Shown: piece after piece, positions 44,967-53,174 of the stretch
How positions within the stretch are numbered: the first letter of the stretch is position 1
Layout: every line of letters starts with the position of its first letter
Assembly: GCF_001429165.1 (NCBI RefSeq)
Contig: NZ_LMIR01000003.1
Location: 1-64,000, forward strand
Reading direction: 5' to 3'
Source: Agromyces sp. Root81
GTDB taxonomy: Bacteria; Actinomycetota; Actinomycetes; Actinomycetales; Microbacteriaceae
DNA: 64,000 bases
Position numbers and translations under genes: made by a program
The notes under the pieces: generated by a model
Told to the model about the DNA's origin: nothing
Databases searched by the model: none
What the model saw: only the letters and a program-made list of their open reading frames with translations

Positions 44967-45917
44967 TCAGCCCGGCGGGTAGAGGTACAGCGCCCCGCTG
45001 GCAGGAATGGTGCGCCGGTGGTAGGAGTGGTCGGAGTTCTGGTTGTACTCCTCGATGTTCACGCTGCCGTCGCTGTTGATCGACTGCACGTACGCCACGT
45101 GGTTGTAGGGGAACCACGCGACCGCGCCGATGACCGGCTCGCTCGAGGTCGGCCAGCCCTTGCTCTCCCAGGCATCGGCCCACGCGTGGGCGCTGCCCGA
45201 GGCGAGGTTCGACCAGTCCCACTTCCACGGGGCGCTCGTGACGCCCGCGTCGCGGTTGAGTCGCCAGGCGACGAAGTCGACGCACTCGCGGTAGTAGTAC
45301 CGCAGCGGCGACAGGCCTCCGCCGAAGTCGTCGGGGGTCTGGTCCCACCAGGGGTAGTCGTCGCCTTCGGCCTTGACGGTGTAGATGGCGTAGCTGCCCG
45401 AGCCGCGAGACGCCAGGTTCGCGGCCCATGCCGCCTTGTCCTTCGCCTCCTGGTCGAGTCGGGCGGCTTCCATATCGGCCTTCGTCTCGACCGCGTAGGC
45501 CTCACTCGACAGCGGTGCGCCATTCACGAGTGACGAGACCTCGACGTCCTGCGCCTCCGCCTTCGAGAGGCTGAAGGTGCCGGATGCCCCGAAAGACTCG
45601 CCGCCCGGCATGAACGCGTAGGCGGGCAGCGCCATCGTGCCGACGATCGCCGGAACCACGAGCACCGTCGCGAAGACGCGGGCCGGACGGCTGCGAGTCG
45701 CGCCCGTGCGGGGGGCGCGGGCCGCGGTCGTCGCGAGATCGCCCCGGGCAGCGGACTCCGGTGCGGCGGTGACGGATGCCGCGGCATCCGCTCGGCCCTT
45801 CGGCTGTTTCGAACGTCGCCGTTCTGCTGGGGTGCTTCGAGGTGCTCGACCTCGGTCGGCCGATCGACGTGCGGAGCGCGGGCGCTTCGATGCGTCGTTC
45901 GTCTCGTCGGCGTTCAA
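44967..45917 (-). CDS. CHAP-domain cell-wall hydrolase
   Basis: Secreted or membrane-anchored amidase/endopeptidase of 316 aa. A long basic N-terminus (1-80) precedes one TM/signal segment at about 81-102 ending in LPAYAF. A linker (103-170) with SKAEAQDVEVSS follows, then the CHAP domain with C212 (YRECVDFVAWRL), H273 (FPYNHVAYV) and E289/E290. The start is TTG at 45917, with GGAGG 8 nt upstream. The N-terminal module closely resembles that of the NlpC/P60 protein 3 kb away. Its promoter and leader also match that gene. Confidence 0.9.
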   Translation of the reverse strand: MNADETNDASKRPRSARRSADRGRAPRSTPAERRRSKQPKGRADAAASVTAAPESAARGDLATTAARAPRTGATRSRPARVFATVLVVPAIVGTMALPAYAFMPGGESFGASGTFSLSKAEAQDVEVSSLVNGAPLSSEAYAVETKADMEAARLDQEAKDKAAWAANLASRGSGSYAIYTVKAEGDDYPWWDQTPDDFGGGLSPLRYYYRECVDFVAWRLNRDAGVTSAPWKWDWSNLASGSAHAWADAWESKGWPTSSEPVIGAVAWFPYNHVAYVQSINSDGSVNIEEYNQNSDHSYHRRTIPASGALYLYPPG

Positions 45918-46008
45918 CAGTGGGACCTCCGGGCACCGTCCGAGGCCGCGGTGCAGCCCGGGAACGGAGTGGCTTCTCGGGTGTCGGCGACCTCAGGGCC
46001 GCCGGACT
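45918..46008 (-). ncRNA. 5' leader of CHAP gene, possible structured RNA
   Basis: The RNA is predicted to start at about 46008 and runs 91 nt to the TTG. It opens with AGTCCGGCGGC, can fold CGGCG against CGCCG, and carries GAGAAGCCACTC. The same blocks start the NlpC/P60 leader. The shorter length argues against a full c-di-AMP riboswitch, so a family assignment is not made. Confidence 0.35.
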
Positions 46009-46014
46009 CGTTTC

Positions 46015-46044
46015 ACCTTAGGGCACAGTTCCCGTTCTTGTCAC
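46015..46044 (-). promoter_or_regulatory. promoter of CHAP gene
   Basis: Minus-strand -35 GTGACA (46044-46039), 18-nt spacer, -10 TAAGGT (46020-46015). The -10 includes the TAA stop codon of the upstream membrane-protein gene. Confidence 0.5.
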
Positions 46045-47157
46045 GACCTGCGCATCGTCGTGCGTGTCGTCGTGCGTGTCGTCGTGCGTGTCGTTGTGCG
46101 TGTCGTCGGGGCCGGCCTCGACCGCACCGGTGTTGCGCAGGAACACGATGACCCAGCTGAACACCAGCACCGCGACGACCAGTTCGACCGCGGTGAGGTT
46201 GTAGTACCCGCTGATGAAGAACGCGGCGAGGACCACGATGACGCCGACGTAGACGTATCCGAGCATGACGAACACCTTCGGCATGGTCGGAAGCAGCGCG
46301 GGCAGGCTCAGCACCATCGCGACGTACACGATCGCCATGCCGGTCGCCGAGAGGTTGTGCGCACCGAGGTACTCGTCGACCGGGAAGATGCCGACGCAGG
46401 CGAGCAGGATCCCGATCACGATGAGCCCGAATCGCACGAGGTTGCGGCCACGCCGCTCGCCGGCGCTGTCGGCCGGGAGGAACGCCGTCGCGTAGTGCGC
46501 GATCGTCGTCACCATCACTCCGGCGATGATGAGCGTCACGTTGAAGGCGAGGGCGGAGATGTCGTCGCTGATGCCCAGCGTGCTGAGGTTCTTCTGCCAC
46601 CAGAGCGGATCGGTCGCGCTCAGCATGCTCGCGAGCGCACCGACGGCGAGGAACATCGCCAGCACCAGTGAGAGCAGCATCGGCGTGAGGTTCACCGCGG
46701 TGAGGTACGACATGTACGCGGAGATCGCCATCGCCACCCCGCCGAGGATCGCGGCCGGGACGCCGTAGACGAGTGCGCCGACGAAGCTCTCGCCCAGCAG
46801 CGAGGCGAGGCCCGTCCAGCCGAGGAGCGCGATCACGCCGAGTGCCAGGGCGAGGGCGGCGACGTCGAACCAGTGCAGGCGCTGCCGGTACCCCGGAACG
46901 GCGCGGGCCCGCGAACGCCGCACCATGCACCCGGTCACGAACGCCACGATCGCGGCGAGGGCGCCGCCGACGGCCGCGTAGATGCCGACCGAGCCTCGAC
47001 CGGAGATCGGCACGTCGCGATCCCAGAAGACCAAGAGGCCGATGACCGTGCCGATGACGAGGGCCGCGGCCCCGATCAGGAGTGCCGAGGACTCCTTGGC
47101 CTCCTCGCTCCGGACGGGGTGCCGGAGCACCCGCGTGAGGGTTGACGAATCAGACAT
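46018..47157 (-). CDS. polytopic membrane protein with DDTH-repeat tail
   Basis: Protein of 379 aa with about ten hydrophobic segments. LWWQKNLSTLGISDDISALAFN recalls DUF998-type membrane proteins, but I am not certain of the family. Residues 351-369 are a hydrophilic tail of four DxTH units, DDTHNDTHDDTH then DDTHDDAQ, encoded by a 12-bp tandem repeat at about 46056-46107. The tail could bind metal through its His/Asp array. ATG at 47157 with AGGAGG 6 nt upstream. Confidence 0.8.
   Translation of the reverse strand: MSDSSTLTRVLRHPVRSEEAKESSALLIGAAALVIGTVIGLLVFWDRDVPISGRGSVGIYAAVGGALAAIVAFVTGCMVRRSRARAVPGYRQRLHWFDVAALALALGVIALLGWTGLASLLGESFVGALVYGVPAAILGGVAMAISAYMSYLTAVNLTPMLLSLVLAMFLAVGALASMLSATDPLWWQKNLSTLGISDDISALAFNVTLIIAGVMVTTIAHYATAFLPADSAGERRGRNLVRFGLIVIGILLACVGIFPVDEYLGAHNLSATGMAIVYVAMVLSLPALLPTMPKVFVMLGYVYVGVIVVLAAFFISGYYNLTAVELVVAVLVFSWVIVFLRNTGAVEAGPDDTHNDTHDDTHDDTHDDAQVVTRTGTVP
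46056..46107 (-). repeat. 12-bp tandem repeat encoding DDTH units
   Basis: Four near-identical 12-bp units (GTCGTGCGTGTC on the plus strand) in the 3' part of the membrane-protein gene; in-frame expansion or contraction would change the tail length only. Confidence 0.8.
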
Positions 47158-47292
47158 TCCGGTCCTCCTGCACTGCCGCACCAGCGGAGCCGAAATGTGC
47201 TCCCGATCCGCAGCGTAGACCTGGCGCGCCCCGAAGGGAAGGACCCTCGGATGGCGCGGACGGAGTTCGGTCGGGCCGTGGCCGCGAACCCG

Positions 47293-47703
47293 TCAGCCGA
47301 CCACCGAGAGGTTCGGCGTGAGTTCGGTGTCGCCCTCCGGAATCGGAGCGCCATCGGGGCGGATCGAGTACGGACCGGCCGCGGTCTCGACGGCGATCGT
47401 GCCGTCCGTGCTCCCGCAGCCGATGGACCAGTCGTCGTGATCCTCGGGCACGACGAGGAGGCAGACGGCATCGGCGGTGACTCCCTTGGCCAGGTAGAGC
47501 CGCTCGCCCTCGTACTCGGTCGAGAAGCGGATGCTGTCGAGGTCCACGTTCTCGGCTGCGGAGTCGGGCAGCTCGAACGGGAGCTCGTCGTCGGGGCCGG
47601 CCGATCGATCCAGCACCGCGAACCCCGAGCCCGGGGCGCACGCTGCGAGCATCACGACCGTGCCGACCGTGACGACGACACCCCAGCCGATGCGCGCGCT
47701 CAC
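47293..47703 (-). CDS. small hypothetical lipoprotein
   Basis: Protein of 136 aa from a GTG that overlaps the stop of the upstream HNH gene (GTGA). The signal peptide ends in lipobox MLAAC with Cys22. The mature part contains DSIRFSTEYEGERLYLAKG and two later cysteines (VCLLVVP and IGCGSTDG) that could form a disulfide. No family recognised. Predicted surface lipoprotein; partner of the HNH gene by coupling only. Confidence 0.75.
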   Translation of the reverse strand: MSARIGWGVVVTVGTVVMLAACAPGSGFAVLDRSAGPDDELPFELPDSAAENVDLDSIRFSTEYEGERLYLAKGVTADAVCLLVVPEDHDDWSIGCGSTDGTIAVETAAGPYSIRPDGAPIPEGDTELTPNLSVVG

Positions 47704-48197
47704 GCGGCCGTCGCGAGGTACTCGTCCCACTGCGGAAGCGGCCGTTCGAACCCGCGCACCACCCAGTTGCGCCCGTGCGGGCGGCCCGGCGTGAAGCGCA
47801 GTTCCCACCCCATCTCGGCCGGAGTGCGGTCGCTCTTGGTGTTGTTGCAGCGCAGGCAGCAGGCGACCAGGTTCTCCCACGTGTCGCGCCCGCCACGCGA
47901 GCGGGGCAGCACGTGGTCGATCGTGGCTGCCGCGCGGCCGCAGTACGCGCACCGGTGGTCGTCGCGGCGCAGCACGCCTCGCCGGCTCACCGGAGCCTGG
48001 TTCAGTCGTGGAGTGCGGACGTATCGCGTGAGCAGGATGACACTCGGTCTCTGCCACGACCCGCTCGCGGCGCACACCGGATTGTCCGCTTCGTGCTGGA
48101 TGACGGTGGCCTTGTGGTTCATGACGAGGAGCAGCGCCCGCTTGAAGGAGACGACGGCGAGCGGCTCATAGCCCGCGTTGAGCACGAGTGTGCGCAT
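47700..48197 (-). CDS. HNH endonuclease family protein
   Basis: Protein of 165 aa of the actinobacterial HNH type that begins TLVLNAGYEPLAVVSFKRAL. The zinc knuckle C83-x2-C86 (CAYC), catalytic-region H95 in TIDHVLPRSRGG, N109 and C114-x2-C117 (CLRC) are intact. This family is present in most actinobacterial chromosomes and is not obviously mobile; its cellular substrate is unknown. ATG at 48197 with AAAGG 6 nt upstream. Confidence 0.9.
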   Translation of the reverse strand: MRTLVLNAGYEPLAVVSFKRALLLVMNHKATVIQHEADNPVCAASGSWQRPSVILLTRYVRTPRLNQAPVSRRGVLRRDDHRCAYCGRAAATIDHVLPRSRGGRDTWENLVACCLRCNNTKSDRTPAEMGWELRFTPGRPHGRNWVVRGFERPLPQWDEYLATAA

Positions 48198-48322
48198 GGA
48201 GTGCCTTTCGATCGGTGCTGGATGGCTTCCAGCCGCGTGAACGGTTCGACGTTCCGAGAGGACGTCGGGCGGTGGCGGGCAGCGCCGGTGCGCCGTGACT
48301 CGATGGCCCCTGAAAACAGAGA

Positions 48323-48351
48323 ACGGGCACCGTCGTGATGACAGTGCCCGT
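48323..48351 (-). terminator. hairpin with T-rich tail in HNH leader
   Basis: ACGGGCAC/GTGCCCGT 8-bp stem, extended by GTC/GAC past one mismatch, followed on the minus strand by TCTCTGTTTT. It looks like an intrinsic terminator about 125 nt upstream of the HNH gene; it could end read-through from the NlpC gene or act as an attenuator. Confidence 0.55.
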
Positions 48352-48500
48352 CGAGGCCTCGGCCCGGTTCGTGCTCGTTCGACTGCTGCGCCGTTGGTCG
48401 AAGAGCGCGCGCGCATCCGTGGAATGGATGCTGCACGACTTCACCATCGGCTTCCCCTGCCCGGTTTCTCGGATCGTCAGAGTCTCAGGTTAGAACACGA

Positions 48501-48530
48501 ATGGCGCGCCGGGAATGTCCGGCGCGCCAT
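48501..48530 (-). terminator. hairpin downstream of NlpC/P60 gene
   Basis: Perfect 12-bp stem ATGGCGCGCCGG / CCGGCGCGCCAT with a 6-nt loop, 30 nt past the NlpC/P60 stop codon on the minus strand. Confidence 0.7.
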
Positions 48531-48560
48531 CCACGCGTTGAGTCACGCGATGTTCATCGA

Positions 48561-49409
48561 TCAGATGCCGATGCGCACGATGTAGTAGTCGCTCGTCCAG
48601 ATGGGCTGCACCCGGACGGATGCGCCCTCGTAGGGAGCGTGCAGGATCATGCCGTTGCCCGCGTAGAACCCGTCGTGCCCGGGCATGATGACGAGGTCGC
48701 CCGGCTGCGCGTCGGCCTCGGAGATGCGGGTGCCCATGGCGCCCTGTCCGGCCGAGGAGTGGGGCATGCTGATGCCGAACTGGGCGTACACGTACATCAC
48801 GAAGCCCGAGCAGTCGAAGCCGGCCGGCGTGGCGCCGCCGTAGACGTAGGGGACGCCGATGTACTGCGTCGCGACGTTGTAGACGCTCGCGAGGTCGTAG
48901 CCGGGATACGGCGGGTTGGCGAGGAAGTCGCCGACCGACGGTCCGGAGTACGACGCCGCGTACGAGCTCATCGCCGACTCGGCGGCGACTCGCGCAGCCT
49001 CGGCGTCGGCCGCGGCCTTGATGTCGGCGCCGGTGACGGCGTCGTAGCCGTCTTTCGTGACCGGAGCGGCGATGACGTCGTCGGTCACCTCGACCGACTG
49101 CGCCTGCGCCTTGGTGAGCTTCGTCGCGTCGGTCTCGCCGAACTGCGGGCCGGTGGAGCCGGGCGCGAACGCGTACGCGGGGATGGCGAGCGTGCCGACG
49201 ATGCCGGCCGCGACCGACATCACGAGCACGTTGGCCAGCGGCCCGCGGCGCAGTCGACGCGTCGACGGCAGCGGGGACGCGGCGACGCGAGCGGCCGCGT
49301 CAGGCTGGGTGGAACCGGGGGAAACGGGCGCTTTCGCGGCGATGATCGCCTTCGTCGCAGCTCCGCGGGCGGGGTTTCTGGTGAGACGACGCCGTGAGAT
49401 TCGAGCCAA
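48561..49409 (-). CDS. NlpC/P60 cell-wall endopeptidase
   Basis: Peptidoglycan D,L-endopeptidase of 282 aa. A basic N-terminus leads to a TM/signal segment at about 58-80 ending in IPAYAF, then a module with TKAQAQSVEVTDDVIAAPV and a helical linker. The NlpC/P60 domain (about 165-282) has C200 (GFDCSGFVMYVY), H245 (PGHDGFYA) and H257 (ILHAPYEG). Start is TTG at 49409, with GGAGG 8 nt upstream. Preceded by a long structured-looking leader and a promoter overlapped by a palindrome. Confidence 0.92.
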   Translation of the reverse strand: MARISRRRLTRNPARGAATKAIIAAKAPVSPGSTQPDAAARVAASPLPSTRRLRRGPLANVLVMSVAAGIVGTLAIPAYAFAPGSTGPQFGETDATKLTKAQAQSVEVTDDVIAAPVTKDGYDAVTGADIKAAADAEAARVAAESAMSSYAASYSGPSVGDFLANPPYPGYDLASVYNVATQYIGVPYVYGGATPAGFDCSGFVMYVYAQFGISMPHSSAGQGAMGTRISEADAQPGDLVIMPGHDGFYAGNGMILHAPYEGASVRVQPIWTSDYYIVRIGI

Positions 49410-49550
49410 AATGTGTACCTCCGTCGCCCCACGACATCTGAATGTCACCCCACCGGATGCGCACGAGGGCGCTTACGGGTACTTGATCGAGCGGTGGGCT
49501 TGGGAGGCGTCTCGACCCTGGTCCTCCGACTGGCTTCTCGCCGGCGGACT
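49410..49550 (-). ncRNA. 5' leader of NlpC gene, c-di-AMP riboswitch candidate
   Basis: About 140-nt leader from the predicted start to the TTG. Read 5' to 3' it contains GAGTCCG, then CGGAGGACCAGGGTCGAGACG, then GTACCCGTAAGCGCCC. This order resembles the ydaO/yuaA c-di-AMP riboswitch core (GAAUCCG, GGAGGAACC, GGGUxAAU, ACCCGxCAGCxxACC). That riboswitch class is well known upstream of NlpC/P60-type hydrolase genes in Actinobacteria. The match is by eye and imperfect. Confidence 0.42.
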
Positions 49551-49556
49551 CGAATG

Positions 49557-49596
49557 AGACTACGCGAGGAGTGACCGGATGTCACATTCCGGTCAC
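49557..49596 (-). promoter_or_regulatory. NlpC promoter with overlapping palindrome
   Basis: Minus-strand -35 GTGACA (49585-49580), 17-nt spacer, -10 TAGTCT (49562-49557). The -35 lies inside a perfect inverted repeat GTGACCGGA-N8-TCCGGTCAC at 49571-49596, a likely regulator site. Confidence 0.55.
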
Positions 49597-49630
49597 GGCG
49601 CGCCCCTGATCAGGCCATTCGGCGGTCAGG

Positions 49631-50323
49631 TCAGTCGGCGATGAAGAGGTGACCGGCGACTTCGTTCGGCAATTCGAGGCCGCCCTCGACGCCGTCGACC
49701 TCGACGAGCACGTACCCGCCGGAGCGGCTGAACGTCGCCATGGCGCCCGGCATGACTCCGGCCTGGCGCATCTGCGCGAGGAGTTCGGGGTCGAACTGCA
49801 CCGGCTCGCCGAGGCGGCGCACGATGCCGCGAACCGGCGTCTCGCTCGCGTCGACCGCTTCGACGAGGTTGACGACCCCCGACATGAATGGGTCCGACGC
49901 GGGCAGGCCGAGCTCTTCGAGCCCGGGGATCGGGTTGCCGTAGGGCGATTCGCGCGGGCTGCCGAGGATCTCGATCAGTCGGCGCTCGACCTGCTCGCTC
50001 ATCACGTGCTCCCAGCGGCATGCCTCGTCGTGCACGAACTCCCATTCGAGCCCGATGACGTCGGAGAGCAGCCGTTCGGCGAGTCGGTGCTTGCGCATGA
50101 CGTGCACGGCCTTCGAGCGCCCCTCGGGGGTCAGCTCGAGGTGGCGGTCGCCGGAGACGACGACGAGGCCGTCCCGTTCCATTCGGGCGACCGTCTGCGA
50201 GACGGTGGGACCGGAATGCCCGAGGCGTTCGGAGATGCGTGCGCGCAGCGGCACGATGTTCTCCTCCTCGAGATCGAGGATCGTGCGGAGATACATCTCC
50301 GTCGTGTCGATCAGGTCGGTCAC
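49631..50323 (-). CDS. ideR: DtxR/IdeR-family iron-dependent regulator
   Basis: Metal-activated repressor of 230 aa. From the GTG at 50323 the numbering matches DtxR exactly: M10, H79, E83, H98, C102, E105 and H106 are all in place, so both metal sites are intact and of the iron (Cys102) rather than MntR type. The HTH region has SERLGHSGPTVSQTVARMER (31-50), and an SH3-like C-terminal domain is present. GGAGG lies 7 nt before the GTG, preferred over an ATG at 50344. It probably controls iron uptake and storage genes; none are in this window. Confidence 0.92.
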   Translation of the reverse strand: MTDLIDTTEMYLRTILDLEEENIVPLRARISERLGHSGPTVSQTVARMERDGLVVVSGDRHLELTPEGRSKAVHVMRKHRLAERLLSDVIGLEWEFVHDEACRWEHVMSEQVERRLIEILGSPRESPYGNPIPGLEELGLPASDPFMSGVVNLVEAVDASETPVRGIVRRLGEPVQFDPELLAQMRQAGVMPGAMATFSRSGGYVLVEVDGVEGGLELPNEVAGHLFIAD

Positions 50324-50381
50324 GCGCCATCCTCCCGTTGTCACAGCCCGTCGTCCAGCCTACCGGGCGGCGCCCGCTCGC

Positions 50382-51509
<1,128 letters not shown>

Positions 51510-51514
51510 TCCCG

Positions 51515-51781
51515 ATGCGGCTCTGGCTCAGCGATGACGAACGGCGCCCCGACCCCGCTCCGGCACGGGCCGACGGCCGCAAGGCCGTGGTGGCGGGCAC
51601 GATCGGCTGGGCCGTGGTGCTCGTCGCCTGCCTCGTGTTCCGGGAGCCGCTCGAGTCGGCGGGCCTCGGATGGTTCGCCGTCGCCGCGATCACCGGCATC
51701 GCCCTCGGCCTCATCGGCCTCGTGGTCGTGCAGGTGATCCGACGGCGGGCGGATCAGTCGGCGGAGCGCTCGACCGACTGA
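51515..51781 (+). CDS. DUF2530 small membrane protein
   Basis: Protein of 88 aa, MRLWLSDDERRPDPAPARADGRK then two TM segments (about 24-43 and 51-74). The layout matches DUF2530, an actinobacterial family of unknown role. It starts 5 nt after serC. Its last 28 nt overlap the 3' end of the convergent DUF3027 gene. Confidence 0.83.
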   Translation: MRLWLSDDERRPDPAPARADGRKAVVAGTIGWAVVLVACLVFREPLESAGLGWFAVAAITGIALGLIGLVVVQVIRRRADQSAERSTD

Positions 51782-52410
51782 TCGTCGTCGGATTCCTCGA
51801 CGTCCGCATCGTCGACGTCATCCGACTCGGCGTCATCCGGCTCGACCTCGCCCGACTGATCGAGCGCGTCGATGTCGATGCCGTCGAACTCCTCGTCGAC
51901 ATCGTCTTCGACGTCGTCTTCGTCTTCGTCTTCGTCGTCTTCTTCGTCGTCGTCGTCGTCGAGATCGTCGTCGTCGTCGAGATCGTCGTCGTCGTCGTCG
52001 TCGAGGTCGTCCTCGTCGTGCTCGTCGTCGTCGGCGGACTCCGCCGCAGCAGCGGCCACGGCCTCCTGCGCGGCGCGGTAGTCGGCGAGTCGCTCCGACC
52101 ACGGCACCCAGTCGGGCGCGAGCAGCGCGGCCTCACCGGGCATGAGCTCGGTCTCGAGCACGGTCGGCTCCGCCTCGGCGTCGACGCGGGAGAGCGTCAC
52201 GCTCCAGTGCCAGCCCGGGTACCCGCTCAGGTCGGACGCGAAGAGCAGCGTCAGCACGTGCTCGCCCTCGACGAGGTGCCCGACGACCGATCCGACCGTC
52301 TCGGGCGCGGTGACCTCGAGCAGTGCACGTCGAGCGAGGTCCACCGACGACAGGAGCACCTCGTCGGCCACGACGACGGGGGTGTTCTCGGATTCCGTCT
52401 GCTCAGGCAT
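51754..52410 (-). CDS. DUF3027 protein with extreme acidic tail
   Basis: Protein of 218 aa. Residues 10-125 match DUF3027 (WHWSVTLSRVDAEAEPTVLE then LLAPDWVPWSERLADYR). Residues 127-218 are overwhelmingly Asp and Glu, including an almost pure D/E run at 127-175. The DNA there is a GTC/GAC triplet-like low-complexity tract (about 51880-52030). The ATG at 52410 overlaps the cold-shock gene stop by 8 nt, so the two are translationally coupled. Function unknown; the tail may mimic nucleic acid or hold cations. Confidence 0.87.
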   Translation of the reverse strand: MPEQTESENTPVVVADEVLLSSVDLARRALLEVTAPETVGSVVGHLVEGEHVLTLLFASDLSGYPGWHWSVTLSRVDAEAEPTVLETELMPGEAALLAPDWVPWSERLADYRAAQEAVAAAAAESADDDEHDEDDLDDDDDDDLDDDDDLDDDDDEEDDEDEDEDDVEDDVDEEFDGIDIDALDQSGEVEPDDAESDDVDDADVEESDDDQSVERSAD

Positions 52411-52783
52411 CCAGATCGTCTGCCACCTTGCGCAGCACCGCGGCGACGGTGCGTGCCTTCGACTTCTCGGGGTAGCGACCGCGACGGAGGTCGGCGCCGA
52501 TGCCGTCGAGCACCTTCACGACGTCTTCGACGATGATCGCCATGTCGTCGGCGGGCTTGCGGTTGATCTTCGTGAGGCTCACGGGGGTGTCGAGCACGCG
52601 CACCGACAGCGCCTGCGCGCCGCGCTTGCCCTCGGCGACGCCGAACTCGAGTCGACTGCCCGCCTTCACGGTCGCGCCGGCGGGAAGTGCGGATGCGTGG
52701 AGGAAGACCTCCTGGCCGTCATCGGAGCTGATGAAGCCGAATCCCTTTTCCTCGTCGTAGAACTTGACCTTGCCGGTGGGCAT
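52403..52783 (-). CDS. cold-shock domain protein with C-terminal extension
   Basis: Protein of 126 aa. The cold-shock domain fills residues 1-66 with RNA-binding motifs KGFGFIS (RNP1, 13-19) and VFLHASAL (RNP2, 27-34). About 60 further residues form a helical extension, VEDVVKVLDGIGADLRRGRY, that ordinary CspA proteins lack. The start at 52783 has GAGG 8 nt upstream; an ATG at 52801 has no ribosome site. It leads a coupled pair with DUF3027. Confidence 0.93.
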   Translation of the reverse strand: MPTGKVKFYDEEKGFGFISSDDGQEVFLHASALPAGATVKAGSRLEFGVAEGKRGAQALSVRVLDTPVSLTKINRKPADDMAIIVEDVVKVLDGIGADLRRGRYPEKSKARTVAAVLRKVADDLDA

Positions 52784-52880
52784 CGTATGAACCTCGCTCA
52801 TGTCTGCAGGCGCGCTGAAACCACAGCGCCGTCCACCGCCCAGTCTATTGCCGGGACACCCGCGAGTGGGTCGTCTGGCC

Positions 52881-52886
52881 TATTCT
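52881..52886 (+). promoter_or_regulatory. -10 element of small membrane gene and helicase partner
   Basis: TATTCT lies 6 nt before the GTG at 52893; the GGAGGG between them is directly against the GTG, so the message may be leaderless. Confidence 0.45.
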
Positions 52887-52892
52887 GGAGGG

Positions 52893-53165
52893 GTGAGCGA
52901 TTCCGGCCCCATCACCGACAATCGCGCCGAGCGCGTCCTGGCATACATGTTCGCGGCCGTCGTCGGTCTTTCCATCGTCTGTTTCTTCGCCGTGATGATC
53001 GGCACGTTCTCCGGCGTGACCCGCGAAGACATGGGCTCGGGCATCTGGGCCGTCGTCACCATGCTGCCGTGGTTCGGGCTGCCCATCGCCTTCCTCATCC
53101 TCATCGCCCTGCTCATCGTCAACGGCGTCCGGCGAGGCCGGGCAGCGCGAGCCGGATCGAGCTGA
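52893..53165 (+). CDS. small two-TM membrane protein
   Basis: Hypothetical protein of 90 aa: short acidic N-terminus, TM at about 16-38, loop, TM at about 56-76, then basic RRGRAARAGSS. Resembles unnamed actinobacterial multidrug-ligase or DUF-type small membrane proteins, but no family is claimed. It is 9 nt from the helicase-associated gene downstream. Confidence 0.75.
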   Translation: MSDSGPITDNRAERVLAYMFAAVVGLSIVCFFAVMIGTFSGVTREDMGSGIWAVVTMLPWFGLPIAFLILIALLIVNGVRRGRAARAGSS

Positions 53166-53174
53166 TCGGGGACG

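Larger units (their letters stand above)
48198..48560. other. 363-bp intergenic region
   Basis: Between the NlpC/P60 stop and the HNH start. It holds two inverted repeats (48323-48351 and 48501-48530), annotated separately. A 93-codon open frame at 48166-48447 lacks a ribosome site, family features and normal composition and is not called. No riboswitch or small RNA could be named. Confidence 0.6.

Noticed and set aside
48166..48447. 93-codon minus-strand frame upstream of the HNH gene
   Set aside because: No ribosome site, no family features, and it contains the terminator-like hairpin.
49571..49596. Crp/GlxR site (TGTGA-N6-TCACA)
   Set aside because: TGTGA and TCAC occur but with 7 nt between them; the dominant symmetry is GTGACCGGA/TCCGGTCAC instead.
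51880..52030. microsatellite or CRISPR-like repeat
   Set aside because: The GTC-rich tract is the coding sequence for a poly-Asp/Glu tail; no spacer structure. No CRISPR array was seen anywhere in the window.
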